Source: Butyrivibrio proteoclasticus B316 (GTDB taxonomy: Bacteria > Bacillota > Clostridia > Lachnospirales > Lachnospiraceae). Taken from it: 64,000 bases of DNA. Under the pieces are notes generated by a model. That model was not told the DNA's origin. It made no database searches and was given only the letters and a program-made list of their open reading frames with translations. The translations under genes and the position numbers were made by a program. Location of the stretch: NCBI RefSeq assembly GCF_000145035.1, contig NC_014387.1, positions 464,441-528,440 of the forward strand. Direction: 5' to 3'. Shown here one piece after another: positions 33,458 to 42,628 of this stretch. Each line of letters begins with the position of its first letter. Position 1 is the first letter of the stretch.

Positions 33458-33832
33458 ATGAAATTCTACAGATGTGAAACTTGCGGAAACATTATCACCA
33501 AGCTTAATGATTCAGGCGTTCCAGTAGTGTGCTGCGGACAGCCAATGAAAGAGCTTGTACCTGGCGCTGTTGACGGTGCAGTAGAAAAGCACGTACCAGA
33601 TGTAACAGTAGAGGGAAACACTGTTAAAGTTCAGATTGGAGAAGTGGAACATCCTATGATGGATAACCACTACATCCAGTTCATAGCACTTGAGACAACA
33701 ACCGGTGCTCAGATCAAGTACCTGAAGCCTTCCGAGAAACCAGTTGCTGAATTTGTACTTCCAGCTGGCGAAAAAGCTGTGGCAGTCTACGAGTACTGCA
33801 ATCTTCACGGCCTGTGGGTTAAAGAAGTGTAA
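33458..33832 (+). CDS. dfx: Desulfoferrodoxin (superoxide reductase, two-iron)
   Basis: A 124-aa superoxide reductase. Centre I is a rubredoxin-like site with C6, C9, C25 and C26 (CETC ... CC). Centre II, the catalytic iron, has its ligands in EKHVPD, VEHPM, DNHYIQ and the final YCNLHGLW, which holds the Cys and last His. It reduces superoxide to peroxide, which rubrerythrin then removes; electrons come from rubredoxin. The start at 33458 is preferred to an in-frame codon at 33437 because GGAGGG lies eight bases upstream and the family begins MKFYRC. A terminator follows. Confidence 0.96.
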   Translation: MKFYRCETCGNIITKLNDSGVPVVCCGQPMKELVPGAVDGAVEKHVPDVTVEGNTVKVQIGEVEHPMMDNHYIQFIALETTTGAQIKYLKPSEKPVAEFVLPAGEKAVAVYEYCNLHGLWVKEV

Positions 33833-33890
33833 GTTAATACTGAAGCTAGGATTAAGTAGAAGATATACGAACTCTATCTATCATCTTCGG

Positions 33891-33946
33891 GATGTTGTAT
33901 AATGTCTAGAGTGGATGCGGTGTGGATTTTCCACATCGCATTTTTT
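33891..33946 (+). terminator. Intrinsic terminator, hairpin element copy 2
   Basis: ATGCGGTGTGG (33915-33925) pairs with CCACATCGCAT (33931-33941, one G-T pair) and runs into six Ts (33941-33946). It ends the desulfoferrodoxin transcript. The 51 bp from 33891 to 33941, including a TATAAT at 33898, are 47/51 identical to 32044-32094. Confidence 0.85.
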
Positions 33947-34004
33947 CAAGAGCAAGAGCTCTCTGTTGAAAAATAGATGGTAAAGAGGAAATTGGAGATA
34001 TTCC

Positions 34005-34899
34005 ATGAGAAAAGAAATATCAACGTCAATTTATTCATTTAGAGATCTAATTGAAAATAACTGTATATATGTTGATAAGACTAAGTATCTGTATGATGCC
34101 ATTACAACTGCAAAGGGGCAATATTTTTGCGCCCGCCCAAGGAGATTCGGTAAGAGTCTAACAATTTCAACTCTTGAAGCCATTTTTAGCGGCCAAAAGG
34201 ATTTATTTAAAGACTGCTATATTTGTAAGGAAACAGATTATAAATGGGAAGAGTATCCGATTATCCATCTTGATTTTGGCAGAGCAAATGTATTAAGTAT
34301 AGATTTGCTGTCTTCGTGGCTTGTCCAGACGCTTAAGACTATAGCGGGTAAATATGGAGTAGATGTTAACAATGAAGACCCTGCGCTTCTATTTGGGGAG
34401 CTCATTGAGACGTTATATCATAAGAATCAAAAAGGAGTAGTAGTTCTTATAGATGAATATGATAAGCCTATCATGGAACATCTCGAAAATGAGAGTGAGG
34501 CGGAAACCTTTCGTGACTTTATGGAAGCGTTCTATCAGATGATCAAAGGATATGAGCAGTATGAACGTTTTGTATTCATGACTGGTGTTATTAAGTTCGC
34601 TAAGTTATCTATCTTTAGTAAATTGAATAGTCTGACGGATATCAGTATGGATAAAAAGTACGCCTGTATGTTTGGGTAAAGAAGTAAGAGACTCATTTCA
34701 GAAAAATATAGTTTCTCTTTTTGTGGATGAGGATATCGCGGACTTTTCAGCGACAGTTGATCTGATAAAGCGAGCTGCGAGGGAGGGAAAAACCGAAGAT
34801 ATACTCAAGAACATGGAAAATGTATTTGCAAATATTCCTTATACCATTCAGATATCAGAGGAAAAGTATTACCATAATAGTTTTAATGTAAATAAATGA
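34005..34899 (+). pseudogene. Broken AAA-ATPase-like protein gene
   Basis: The first ORF (34005-34679, 224 aa) is the N-terminal part of an AAA-ATPase_like (PF09820-type) protein: YVDKTKYL, the P-loop-like ARPRRFGKSLT near residue 46, the VLIDEYDKPI Walker B-like motif near 150, and FMTGVIKFAKLSIFS. It stops just after DKKYACMFG. A second frame from 34672 continues with GKEVRDSF and about 70 residues that belong much later in the family, ending at EKYYHNSF where homologues go on into a nuclease-like domain. So the central part is deleted with a frame change and the C-terminus is cut off next to the ABC gene. Full-length relatives have roughly 500-560 residues; this copy is not expected to work. 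Confidence 0.82.
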
Positions 34900-36689
34900 A
34901 GTGGATACACAAAATGACTAACGACATTAAAAAATTCATCGATGTAATAAAAAGAATATTTGGAATCCTTGATAAGGGAGACAGGCGAAGATCCTATGTG
35001 GTTTTGGCTGATATTTTGTTGTGCGCAGTTTTGGAGACAGTCGGAGTAAGCCTTATAGTCCCTTTTATTAATGCCATCGCGTCACCTGAGAAGGTTAGAG
35101 AATATCCTGTAATTGGCAATATCATTGTCATAATGGGAATAAGTGGTTTATCGCTTGTTTTGTTCATGAGCTTTGCGCTAGTTATATTCTATATACTTAA
35201 GAATGCATTCTTGATGTATTCAGCATATTTTCAGAATTCATACAGATTCAAATTGCAGAAAAAGCTATCTGTTAAGATGTTAAGAGCATATATGAATAAG
35301 CCATATCAATTTTTTGTAGAGACTAACAGTTCTGTGATAATCCGTGGAATAGGTAATGATGTGGGCTGTGTGAAAGATGCACTTGGAACATTATTTGATC
35401 TTGTTACACAGATACTGACACTGCTCATGATAGCAGCGTTTCTAGCATATACAGATCTGACAATGGCTATGGGACTTCTTGGCATTTCATTGATTTGCGT
35501 GTATATTCTTGTAGTTATCCTCAGGAAAAAAACAAGCTTTCTAGGTAGAGAACAGCGAGTTGCTGAAACACGTGTTACCAAGTATTCTTATGAGATACTT
35601 GAAGGTATCAAAGAGATAATGGCAATGCGCAGGAAAGATCGATTTATTGATGCCTATGAAGGAGCATTTGAAAATAAAGGAAAACTAGAAGCCAAATACA
35701 TCACTGTACAGACATTTCCAATCAGAATTATTGAAACAGTATTCATGTCTGGTATCATATTTATTCTGTATGTAAGAGTGCTGCAGGGTGCAGATCTTAC
35801 GTCGTTCCTGCCTCAGCTTGCGGTATTCGCTGTTGGTGGAATCAAGATGCTTCCAGCAATGTCAACAATTTCTAGATCTGCGACGCAGATTATTTTCCAA
35901 AAACCTGGTGTTGATGAAGCGTATGATAATCTAGTAAGCTTTAATGCAGAAGGAGTGATAGAAGCTGATAAATCGTCTCTTGCCATTACTCCAGAAATGG
36001 AATTTAAAAATATAACACTTAATGATATTCATTGGCGATATACAGGTGCAGACAAAGACGTCATTAACGGGTTATCACTAGAAATAAAAAGAGGGGAATC
36101 AGTAGCGTTCATTGGAGCCTCTGGTTCCGGTAAAACAACACTTGTTGATATTATATTAGGCCTGTTCACACCTCAAAGTGGAGAAGTTAAAGTAAATGGA
36201 ATTGATATTACAAAATGCATAGACTCTTGGAGTCATATGCTTGCGTATGTTCAACAGAGCATTTTCCTTACAGATGATTCTCTAAGAAATAATATAGCTT
36301 TTGGACTTACTCCGGAAGAAATTGATGATGATAAAGTATGGAAAGCAATCGAGCAGGCTCAGCTTGGCGACTTTGTGAAGACATTAGATGATGGCCTTGA
36401 TACAATAGTAGGTGAGCGCGGTGTCAAGTTTTCTGGAGGGCAGAGACAGAGAGTTGCGATAGCAAGAGCACTTTACTTTGAAACTCAGGTTATTGTATTT
36501 GATGAAGCTACTGCTGCGCTCGATAATGAAACCGAGAAATCACTTATGGAGTCAATTGATGCGCTTCATGGAGAAAAAACGCTGATTATTGTAGCTCACA
36601 GATTATCAACAGTTAGAAACTGCGATAGAATATACGAGGTTTCTAATGGAAAACTTATTGAAAAAACCAAAGCGGAACTTGGCCTATAA
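34896..36689 (+). CDS. ABC exporter, fused membrane and ATPase domains
   Basis: A 597-aa half-transporter. The N-terminal 330 residues hold six hydrophobic segments; the ATPase domain has the Walker A motif GASGSGKTT near residue 407, the signature FSGGQRQR near 513, Walker B VIVFDEATAALD near 533 and the H-loop IIVAHR. This plan is that of MsbA/PglK-type exporters that flip lipid-linked sugars or peptides. It opens the AT-rich sugar block and is followed by a GT4, so lipid-linked glycan export is likely. An alternative ATG is at 34914. A deleted copy is at 32095. Confidence 0.88.
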   Translation: MKWIHKMTNDIKKFIDVIKRIFGILDKGDRRRSYVVLADILLCAVLETVGVSLIVPFINAIASPEKVREYPVIGNIIVIMGISGLSLVLFMSFALVIFYILKNAFLMYSAYFQNSYRFKLQKKLSVKMLRAYMNKPYQFFVETNSSVIIRGIGNDVGCVKDALGTLFDLVTQILTLLMIAAFLAYTDLTMAMGLLGISLICVYILVVILRKKTSFLGREQRVAETRVTKYSYEILEGIKEIMAMRRKDRFIDAYEGAFENKGKLEAKYITVQTFPIRIIETVFMSGIIFILYVRVLQGADLTSFLPQLAVFAVGGIKMLPAMSTISRSATQIIFQKPGVDEAYDNLVSFNAEGVIEADKSSLAITPEMEFKNITLNDIHWRYTGADKDVINGLSLEIKRGESVAFIGASGSGKTTLVDIILGLFTPQSGEVKVNGIDITKCIDSWSHMLAYVQQSIFLTDDSLRNNIAFGLTPEEIDDDKVWKAIEQAQLGDFVKTLDDGLDTIVGERGVKFSGGQRQRVAIARALYFETQVIVFDEATAALDNETEKSLMESIDALHGEKTLIIVAHRLSTVRNCDRIYEVSNGKLIEKTKAELGL

Positions 36690-36716
36690 GCGTATATAAC
36701 AGGGGAACAACCATTA

Positions 36717-37913
36717 ATGAAAATAATAATAATATCCCACGAATATCCTCCCGTTGGTGGAGGCGGAGCCAATGCTTGTATGAACCTTGCGAGGCAATAT
36801 GCCAAGCAAGGGCATATAGTAGATATTGTAACGGTATGGTTTGATGGTCTTGATGAACATGAAACAATCAAGGATAGCATAACAAACGGTCAAATAACCA
36901 TCACTAGGCTCAAAGCCAAAAGAAAACATAAAGAACATTGTAGCTTCTCAGAAATGCTTGATTATTTGAAAAAGGCGATTCCAGTAGCTGATAGACTGGA
37001 AAAAGAGAACAATTATGATATATGTCAGATATTTTTTGGTATTCCAAGTGGCCCTGTCGGTTATTATCTAAAAAAGAAATATAAACTGCCATATGTGATA
37101 AGATTTGGTGGCGGAGATATCCCTGGATTCCAGGATAGATTTACTAAAGTTTATAAGCTTATAGGACCAGCAATTAAGATGATTTGGAAAAAAGCAGACG
37201 CTCTTGTTGCAAATAGTATAGGTCTTAAAAAACTAGCTGAAGATTTCTATGATAAAAAAGAAATCTTGGTAATACCCAATGGCGCAGATCTGAATGCCTT
37301 TGAAGAAAAAGATAACGACTATAAATCTATTGCATACACTGAGGCATGCCATGACGAAAACATCAATCTTCTTTTTGTTTCTAGGCTTATAGAAAGAAAA
37401 GGTTTACAAGATATTATTCCGCAGCTTTCCGAGATTCAGCAACAGAGCCAAAATATTGGTAAAAATATAAAATTTCAGATTGTTGGTGATGGCCCTTATA
37501 GGGAAACACTAGAAAAACTCACAGAAGTACATAACCTACAGGACGTCGTAGCTTTTTATGGTCAAAAAAACAAAAAAGAACTTCCTGAGTTCTATAGAAA
37601 TGCAGACATATTTGTATTCCCATCTAGAAAAGAGGGGATGCCAAATGTTGTGTTAGAAGCTATGTCCTATGGGCTTCCTATCCTTATGACTCCATGCCAG
37701 GGAAGTGATGAGTTAGTTGATGGCAATGGAAAAGTTGCCAAAGTATATGAATTTGGAAAAATACTGGTTGATATGTTATCTAAACCGGATGAATTAAAGA
37801 CTATGGGAAAACGTAGCAAATACCTTATTAAAGAAGCATTCTCATGGGAAAAGACAGCAGAAGCATATATGGCTTTATTTGATAAGATTATTGTGCAAAA
37901 GGAACAAAAGTGA
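36717..37913 (+). CDS. GT4 glycosyltransferase
   Basis: A 398-aa GT-B glycosyltransferase. The N-terminus has IIISHEYPPVGGGGANACM, the glycine-rich start loop; the second domain shows FVSRLIERKGLQDI, VGDGPYRE, FYGQKNK, and the nucleotide-sugar motif FPSRKEGMPNVVLEAMSYGLP. It starts 27 bp after the ABC exporter and overlaps the following fucosyltransferase by 4 bp, so all three are likely cotranscribed. Specificity is unknown. Confidence 0.9.
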   Translation: MKIIIISHEYPPVGGGGANACMNLARQYAKQGHIVDIVTVWFDGLDEHETIKDSITNGQITITRLKAKRKHKEHCSFSEMLDYLKKAIPVADRLEKENNYDICQIFFGIPSGPVGYYLKKKYKLPYVIRFGGGDIPGFQDRFTKVYKLIGPAIKMIWKKADALVANSIGLKKLAEDFYDKKEILVIPNGADLNAFEEKDNDYKSIAYTEACHDENINLLFVSRLIERKGLQDIIPQLSEIQQQSQNIGKNIKFQIVGDGPYRETLEKLTEVHNLQDVVAFYGQKNKKELPEFYRNADIFVFPSRKEGMPNVVLEAMSYGLPILMTPCQGSDELVDGNGKVAKVYEFGKILVDMLSKPDELKTMGKRSKYLIKEAFSWEKTAEAYMALFDKIIVQKEQK

Positions 37914-38812
37914 CAAAAAACGAAAAGAAGCTAATAGTTAAATTCCAAGGAGGACTTGGAAATCAATTATATGAATATGCATTTTGCGAATGGCTAAGAC
38001 AACAATATTCAGATTATGAAGTCTTGGCAGATTTGTCATACTACAAGATAAGATCAGCGCATGGTGAACTTGGTATTTGGAACATCTTTCCAAATATAAA
38101 TATTGAAGTAGCATCTAATTGGGATATCATTAAATATTCTGATCAAATTCCCATAATGTATGGGGGAAAGGGTGCTGACAGGCTTAATTCTGTAAGAACA
38201 AATGTGAATGACAGATTTTTTAGCAAGAGAAAACATTCGTACTACACAGAAATTAGTAATACAGATGTATCAGAGGTCATAAATGCGCTAAACAATGGTA
38301 TAAGGTATTTTGATGGATATTGGCAGAATATAGATTATTTCAAAGGCAATATCGAAGACTTGAGGAATAAACTCAAATTTTCTGAGAAATGTGACAAATA
38401 CATAACTGATGAAATGCTCAGGGATAATGCTGTTTCATTGCATGTAAGACGTGGAGATTATGTTGGAAGTGAATATGAAAAAGAAGTAGGATTGTCCTAT
38501 TATAAGAAGGCGGTTGAGTATGTACTGGATAGGGTAGATCAGGCTAAGTTTTTCATTTTCTCAGATGACAAGTACTATGCTGAGACAGCATTTGAATGGA
38601 TTGATAATAAAACTGTTGTGGCGGGGTATGATAATGAATTAGCGCATGTGGACATGCTTTTGATGAGCAGAATGAAAAACAATATTATTGCTAATTCCAC
38701 GTTCTCGTTATGGGCAGCATACCTTAATGATAGTATGAATCCATTAATAGTTTATCCTGATGTGGAATCCTTGGATAAAAAGACATTCTCTGATTGGAAT
38801 GGTATTAAGTAA
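37910..38812 (+). CDS. GT11 alpha-1,2-fucosyltransferase-like
   Basis: A 300-aa family 11 glycosyltransferase starting at a GTG that overlaps the previous stop. It shows the N-terminal FQGGLGNQLYEYAF motif at residues 12-25, the GDP-fucose-binding HVRRGDYVG at 178-186, and the late ANSTFSLWAAYL motif. GT11 enzymes usually transfer L-fucose from GDP-fucose to a galactose. A second GT11 lies at 60008. Enzymes that make GDP-fucose are not clearly present in the window, so they are probably encoded elsewhere. Confidence 0.9.
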   Translation: MTKNEKKLIVKFQGGLGNQLYEYAFCEWLRQQYSDYEVLADLSYYKIRSAHGELGIWNIFPNINIEVASNWDIIKYSDQIPIMYGGKGADRLNSVRTNVNDRFFSKRKHSYYTEISNTDVSEVINALNNGIRYFDGYWQNIDYFKGNIEDLRNKLKFSEKCDKYITDEMLRDNAVSLHVRRGDYVGSEYEKEVGLSYYKKAVEYVLDRVDQAKFFIFSDDKYYAETAFEWIDNKTVVAGYDNELAHVDMLLMSRMKNNIIANSTFSLWAAYLNDSMNPLIVYPDVESLDKKTFSDWNGIK

Positions 38813-38827
38813 AAGAGGTGAATTATT

Positions 38828-40012
38828 TTGACTATAGAATTTAGAGATTTAAAAAGACAGTATGAAGTAATTAAAAATGAGATAAACACAGAGATATCCT
38901 CAGTAATAGAAGGTTGCCATTTTATTAGTGGACCACAGGTAAAAGAACTAGAGAGAACGCTTGCTGATTACGTGGGACGCAAACATTGCATTTCTTGTGC
39001 TAATGGTACAGATGCTATCTCTATTGCATTAATGGCAGCTGGAGTAGGCAAAGGGGATGCAGTATTTGTTCCCGATTTTACTTTCTTTTCCTCGGGAGAG
39101 TGTCCTGCTTCTGTTGGCGCGACTCCGATATTTGTTGATGTTGATTTAGATACATATAATATTTCAGCTTCTTCACTTAGAAAGGCCATAGATACAATTT
39201 TAGAAGAAGGCGAATTAAAGCCTAAGGCTGTCGTGGCAGTCGACCTTTTTGGACAGCCATTTGACTATCAGGCTGTCAAAAATATATGTGAAGAATATAA
39301 GCTTATATTGTTGGAAGATGCTGCTCAAGGATTCGGCGGTGAATATACAATGGATAATGGAGAAAAGATAAAGGCTGGTAAATTAGGGACAATTTCTACT
39401 ACCAGTTTCTTTCCTGCTAAACCACTTGGCTGTTATGGAGATGGGGGAGCTATTTTCACAGATGATGACAGGCTGGCTGAGCTATGCAGGTCAATAGCAG
39501 TACATGGCAAGGATATGGAACATCCGGATGATCCAAATGCCAAATATAATAATATAAGACTTGGTATGAACTCTCGCCTTGATACTATGCAGGCGGCAGT
39601 ACTGTTGGCCAAATTTCCAACATTTTGTTCTAATGAACTTGATAGGGTCAACCATGTTGCTGAAAAATATCATGAATTATTAAAAGATGTTATGGGATTA
39701 TCAGTGCCACATATAACAGATAGATACTATAGTTCTTGGGCTCAGTATACAATTCAGCTTCCAGAAAACATTGACAGATCTGTAGTTCAAAAAGAGCTGC
39801 GCTCAACCGGTATCCCAACCAATATTTACTATATAAAACCTATGCACAAGCAGGGAGCATTTGAAAAGACAAGAAGTGCTGAGGCAGAATGTCCAAATAC
39901 TGAGAAACTTTGTAGTACTGTTCTATGTTTGCCGATACATCCATATTTGCATGATGATGAAGTCGATTATATTTGCAAGGCTTTAAAAGATGTGATGGAT
40001 TCACTGAGTTGA
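38828..40012 (+). CDS. DegT-family sugar aminotransferase, WbpE/WlbC-like
   Basis: A 394-aa PLP aminotransferase with a TTG start preceded by AGAGGTG. The FISGPQVKELE, CANGTDAISIALMA and VAVDLFGQPFDY stretches and the Schiff-base lysine in FFPAKPLGCYGDGGA near residue 200 closely follow WbpE/WlbC, which aminate UDP-3-keto-GlcNAcA at C3 to give UDP-GlcNAc(3NH2)A. The acetyltransferase for the next step (WbpD-like) is at 41037 and the oxidase for the step before (WbpB-like) is at 62089, so the core three enzymes are all present but dispersed. The pathway assignment rests on motif recall plus these partners. Confidence 0.88.
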   Translation: MTIEFRDLKRQYEVIKNEINTEISSVIEGCHFISGPQVKELERTLADYVGRKHCISCANGTDAISIALMAAGVGKGDAVFVPDFTFFSSGECPASVGATPIFVDVDLDTYNISASSLRKAIDTILEEGELKPKAVVAVDLFGQPFDYQAVKNICEEYKLILLEDAAQGFGGEYTMDNGEKIKAGKLGTISTTSFFPAKPLGCYGDGGAIFTDDDRLAELCRSIAVHGKDMEHPDDPNAKYNNIRLGMNSRLDTMQAAVLLAKFPTFCSNELDRVNHVAEKYHELLKDVMGLSVPHITDRYYSSWAQYTIQLPENIDRSVVQKELRSTGIPTNIYYIKPMHKQGAFEKTRSAEAECPNTEKLCSTVLCLPIHPYLHDDEVDYICKALKDVMDSLS

Positions 40013-40015
40013 AGA

Positions 40016-40044
40016 TTGCAAACGTTTTCTCATTAGTTTATTAT
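40016..40044 (+). promoter_or_regulatory. Possible promoter before the GtrB-like GT2 gene
   Basis: TTGCAA (40016-40021), 17 bp, TATTAT (40039-40044), in the 78-bp gap before the start at 40091. Both boxes are imperfect. Confidence 0.35.
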
Positions 40045-40090
40045 TTTTATGTTATTATGCATTAACCAAAATATGTAGGGAGAGACTTTT

Positions 40091-41044
40091 ATGCAATACA
40101 GAATATCTGTTGTGGTTCCTGTTTACAACGAGGAAGGCAACATAGCAAATCTTCACAGAGAAATTAAGGATGTCTGTGAGAAGAACAATTATATATATGA
40201 GATTATATTTATTAATGATGGATCTTCTGATAGAACTGATGAAGTATGTAGAACACTTAGTCCACTTAAATATATCAAAATGCGCAAGAATTTTGGACAG
40301 ACAGCTGCAATGGATGCGGGAATCAAGGCTGCGCAGTATGACTACATAGTAACTATGGATGGAGATGGCCAAAATGATCCTGCTGATATTCCTCAGATGC
40401 TGGAATATTTGGAAAAAGAAGGCGTTGATGTAGTTTCCGGGTGGCGCAAGAACCGTAAGGATACCTTTATGAAACGATTTGTTTCAAGAGGGGCGAATTT
40501 CCTGAGATATCTCCTTGTACATGATGGAATTCATGATAGTGGATGCTCTCTTAAAGTTTACAAAAGAGAGTGCTTCAAGGGAGTAAACCTCTATGGAGAA
40601 CAGCATAGATTTATTCCAGCGATCCTTAAGATTAAAGGTTTCACCATAGGAGAAGTAGTTGTTAACCACAGACCTAGGACTTCAGGCTACACAAAATACA
40701 ACTGGAAGCGTACGATCAAGGGATTTGTTGATATGATTTCTGTATGGTTTTGGAATAAGTTTGCAACCAGGCCTTTGCATCTTCTTGGTGGAATGGGAAT
40801 GATTTTTGAATTGTTGGGATTTGCCTGTGGCATTTGGTCAATTGCGTTATTTGCAATGGGAAGGAAAATGTCCAACAATATCTTCCCTCCCCTGCTAACC
40901 ATTTTTTTCGTTATCATTGGTCTCATCATGATCATATTTGGACTTATGAGCGAGATACTTATCAAGACATATTATGGTGTACATGTTGATGCGCCATATA
41001 GCGTGAAGTCGATAGAGGAATTTGGAAATAAAAAAGATGAATGA
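40091..41044 (+). CDS. GT2 polyprenyl-phosphate glycosyltransferase (GtrB/DPM1-like)
   Basis: A 317-aa GT2 enzyme. The soluble domain has VVPVYNEEGNI, INDGSSDRT, KNFGQTAAMDAG and the TMDGDGQNDP metal motif near residue 95; two long hydrophobic segments near the C-terminus (about 235-295) anchor it. This is the GtrB/DPM1 plan, which loads a sugar onto undecaprenyl phosphate for use outside by a GT-C enzyme. Its stop overlaps the start of the WbpD-like gene. A similar enzyme lies at 46223; they share the fold but differ in detail, so two different lipid-linked sugars may be made. Confidence 0.9.
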   Translation: MQYRISVVVPVYNEEGNIANLHREIKDVCEKNNYIYEIIFINDGSSDRTDEVCRTLSPLKYIKMRKNFGQTAAMDAGIKAAQYDYIVTMDGDGQNDPADIPQMLEYLEKEGVDVVSGWRKNRKDTFMKRFVSRGANFLRYLLVHDGIHDSGCSLKVYKRECFKGVNLYGEQHRFIPAILKIKGFTIGEVVVNHRPRTSGYTKYNWKRTIKGFVDMISVWFWNKFATRPLHLLGGMGMIFELLGFACGIWSIALFAMGRKMSNNIFPPLLTIFFVIIGLIMIIFGLMSEILIKTYYGVHVDAPYSVKSIEEFGNKKDE

Positions 41045-41615
41045 TAGTAATTACTATATACATGAATCGTCAATAGTAGATAACGATGTCAAGATAGGTG
41101 ATAATACCAAGATTTGGCATTTTAGTCATATTCAATCAGGTGCAGTTATTGGTGCAAATTGTTCTCTGGGCCAGAATGTAAACATTTCCAATAACGTTAC
41201 CCTTGGGGACGGGGTAAAAGTACAGAACAATGTATCCATCTATGAAGGTGTCACTATAGAAGACTATGTGTTCTGTGGGCCAAGTTGCGTGTTTACAAAT
41301 GATCTTACTCCAAGATCTCGTTATCCAAAGAATCACAAATATTTGCCTACTGTAATTCGACATGATGCTACCCTTGGCGCCAACTGCACAATAGTTTGCG
41401 GACACGAGATTGGGCATCATGCAACGATTGCTGCAGGAGCGGTAGTGACCTGTGATGTAAAACCTCATGCTCTTATGGCTGGAGTTCCTGCAAAGCAGAT
41501 AGGTTGGGTATGCGAATGTGGGCAGGTACTTGATTTGGCAGAAAATGGAAAATATATATGTCCAGACTGTGGACACTCGTATTCAAAAGAAAATAACTGT
41601 TTATCTGAGAACTAA
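41037..41615 (+). CDS. Hexapeptide-repeat N-acetyltransferase, WbpD/WlbB-like, with zinc ribbon
   Basis: A 192-aa left-handed beta-helix acetyltransferase. It opens HESSIVDNDVKIGDNTKIWHFS as in WbpD/WlbB and continues with hexapeptide repeats through AGAVVTCDVKPHALMAGVPAKQIGW. These enzymes acetylate the 3-amino group of UDP-GlcNAc(3NH2)A. The C-terminal 30 residues carry CEC and CPDC pairs that should bind zinc, as in some homologues. The ATG at 41037 overlaps the upstream stop; a TTG at 41022 is the other candidate. It works with the WbpE-like enzyme two genes upstream. Confidence 0.88.
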   Translation: MNDSNYYIHESSIVDNDVKIGDNTKIWHFSHIQSGAVIGANCSLGQNVNISNNVTLGDGVKVQNNVSIYEGVTIEDYVFCGPSCVFTNDLTPRSRYPKNHKYLPTVIRHDATLGANCTIVCGHEIGHHATIAAGAVVTCDVKPHALMAGVPAKQIGWVCECGQVLDLAENGKYICPDCGHSYSKENNCLSEN

Positions 41616-41689
41616 TGATAAAAGGGTACTATAGGGGAGAAGTCTTATTGTCTAGAAATATAATAGGCGATAAGGGGGAGTGATTAAAT

Positions 41690-42628
41690 ATGGGATTAAA
41701 TAGCTTGATTTTTAACATCCAGATGGTTAAAGCGACCAACTTGAGATATTGTATTTACAAATATCTTGGAGCTCACGGTCATTTTCATGATGTTCCAGAT
41801 GAAAAGTATCTTAATAAATTATGTAAATATTTTTATGGAAAAGAAATGGATTTTAATGATCCACAGACCTTTTCAGAAAAATTGCAGTGGCTTAAGGTTA
41901 ATAACCATGATCCACTTCTTACAAAGATGGTGGATAAGTATGAAGTAAAGAAGTATGTTGCGGATAAGATTGGCGAAAGCCATGTAATTCCATGCATTGG
42001 GGTATGGGATAATGCAGAAGATATTGATTATGACAGGCTACCAGATGCATTTGTACTTAAAGTAACGCATGACAGTGGGGGCTTACGTATTATAAGGGAT
42101 AAGAAGCAGTGTGATGTAGAAGAAACTAATGCGTTTCTTAATTCCAGATTACAGAGAAATTTCTATTATGCTGGAAGAGAGTGGCAGTATAAGAACGTAA
42201 AGCCTAGAATTATTGCGGAGCCATATGTTGATACGCTGGGAAAAAGTAGCTCAGTAGAATACAAGATTACATGCCTAAATGGTAAAGTAGAGTTCATTAC
42301 TGTGTGTAAGGGAATTGCACATAGTAGATTAGATTTTAGGACAAATGATTTCTATGATAGAGATTTAAACAGACTAGATATGGTAACAAATTACTATGCT
42401 AATTCTAAAGAAGAAAATGTAATGCCCCAATGTATTAAAGATATGATAAATGCTTCGGAGAAGCTTGCACAGGATTTTCCTACAGTAAGAGTAGATTTTT
42501 ATGTAGATAAAGATGACTATATTTTTGGTGAAATGACTTTCTATACCTGGGATGGTTTCTTTAAATTTATTCCAGGTGATTGGGATTTCAAATTAGGACA
42601 GAAACTTATACTGCCAGAGAAAAGATGA
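41690..42628 (+). CDS. TupA-like ATP-grasp protein (first of a pair)
   Basis: A 312-aa protein of the TupA-like ATP-grasp family. It has the DPQTFSEKLQWLK start, DKYEVKKYVADKIG, the VLKVTHDSGG nucleotide loop near residue 125 and a late RVDFYVDKDDYIFGEMTF strand that carries the metal-binding acidic residues. TupA is needed for the peptide part of a teichuronopeptide; other members are widespread in sugar clusters and are often called glycosyltransferases. Likely role: ATP-dependent bond formation between an amino acid or amine and a sugar carboxylate. Its last codons overlap the ATG of a second family member. Confidence 0.85.
   Translation: MGLNSLIFNIQMVKATNLRYCIYKYLGAHGHFHDVPDEKYLNKLCKYFYGKEMDFNDPQTFSEKLQWLKVNNHDPLLTKMVDKYEVKKYVADKIGESHVIPCIGVWDNAEDIDYDRLPDAFVLKVTHDSGGLRIIRDKKQCDVEETNAFLNSRLQRNFYYAGREWQYKNVKPRIIAEPYVDTLGKSSSVEYKITCLNGKVEFITVCKGIAHSRLDFRTNDFYDRDLNRLDMVTNYYANSKEENVMPQCIKDMINASEKLAQDFPTVRVDFYVDKDDYIFGEMTFYTWDGFFKFIPGDWDFKLGQKLILPEKR

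Noticed and set aside
33898..33946. Short RNA gene (TATAAT directly ahead of the hairpin)
   Set aside because: There is no -35 box at the right distance and the transcript would be under 40 nt. A simple terminator explains it better.
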